Assembly (NCBI GenBank): GCA_026168455.1
Contig: CM047426.1
Location: 85,091,986-85,155,985 of the forward strand
Source of the DNA: Theocolax elegans
Lineage: Eukaryota; Arthropoda; Insecta; Hymenoptera; Cerocephalidae
Direction: 5' to 3'
DNA: 64,000 nucleotides
A program made the position numbers and the translations under genes. A model generated the notes under the pieces. That model was not told the origin of the DNA. It was given only the letters and a program-made list of their open reading frames with translations, and did not search any database. This document shows, one piece after another, positions 63,690 through 64,000 of the stretch (position 1 is its first letter; each line of letters opens with the position of its first letter).

Positions 63690-64000
63690 CTCGAAAAATC
63701 TCGCAATATCATAAAACGTTTCGTCGGTGCACGAAAAATCGTTCCACTTTTCGCGGTAAACAAGATTACGTTACCTACCGTAGCTTTCCTAAGCCCATAA
63801 CCACCTCCGCGCGCATAAATTCCGGTAAGGTTCTCATCGAGCCCGGAGTATATATATAGAGTGTGTCGAAAATCGGTATGTCGATGTGCTGCAACACGAG
63901 CCTATACGGGAAACGAAGGCATCCCGTTTTCTCTTACATAAATCGTAATAAACAATGCAACGATGTGTGGAAAAAAAAGGACCAACATTTTTGAGGTGAT

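Larger units (their letters stand above)
59150..64000. other. Gene-poor region downstream of the peptide cluster
   Basis: No gene recognised. A GC-richer patch at 59,400-59,690 and another at 63,580-63,960 could be regulatory or non-coding exons. Named contents are the dispersed repeat at 60,121-60,272, the long inverted repeat at about 61,990-62,474 and an AT microsatellite at 63.67 kb. Confidence 0.55.

Noticed and set aside
1..64000. CRISPR array, operon or prokaryotic defence system
   Set aside because: Spliced genes, TATA/initiator promoters and retroelements show eukaryotic DNA; no regularly spaced direct repeats with unique spacers were seen.

Overview
This window looks like nuclear DNA of an insect. 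It is AT-rich, its genes have short GT-AG introns, and it carries microsatellites, a non-LTR retrotransposon, a 5S-derived SINE and several small inverted-repeat elements. An aculeate hymenopteran (bee-like) genome is my best guess from overall texture and gene content, but no single feature proves it. There is no bacterial-type operon, CRISPR array or rRNA operon.

Layout. 1-14,933: gene-poor AT-rich DNA with microsatellites and a few GC-richer islands. 14,934-25,587 (+): a six-exon gene for a type II membrane glycosyltransferase of family GT92 (563 aa as assembled), with a 4.9-kb first intron that holds a nest of repeats. 29,590-31,270 (-): six exons encoding the intraflagellar transport protein CLUAP1/IFT38 (426 aa). 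31,578-32,451 (-): three exons encoding the mitochondrial ribosome-rescue hydrolase ICT1/MRPL58 (200 aa), lying just upstream of CLUAP1 on the same strand. 32,452-42,900: gene-poor, with two foldback/MITE elements and several GC-richer islands.

42,900-59,050: the most interesting part, a cluster of five intact paralogous three-exon genes for small secreted precursors of 106-110 aa. Each has a signal peptide, an acidic propiece and a lysine-rich helical region with four conserved cysteines. I do not recognise the family by name. Two copies (A, B) are a tandem duplication on the minus strand. C is a divergent plus-strand copy. D and E are a head-to-head inverted pair whose similarity runs almost exactly from start codon to stop codon. 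All five keep a TATA box and an initiator-like motif about 34 bp apart, so none looks dead. Architecture suggests an antimicrobial or venom-type peptide precursor, but that is inference. The cluster has been invaded by a recent 5'-inverted LINE (50,543-53,030, intact 728-codon ORF, poly(A) tail, target duplication), a 5S-rRNA-derived SINE (45,085-45,506, 16-bp target duplication) and a TA-flanked foldback element (55,798-56,014).

59,050-64,000: no gene recognised. It holds a dispersed-repeat copy that serves as an empty-site comparison for the element nested in the GT92 intron, and a long degenerate inverted repeat near 62.2 kb.

The three housekeeping genes have no functional link that I can see beyond proximity. 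The peptide genes form one family and are probably co-regulated.
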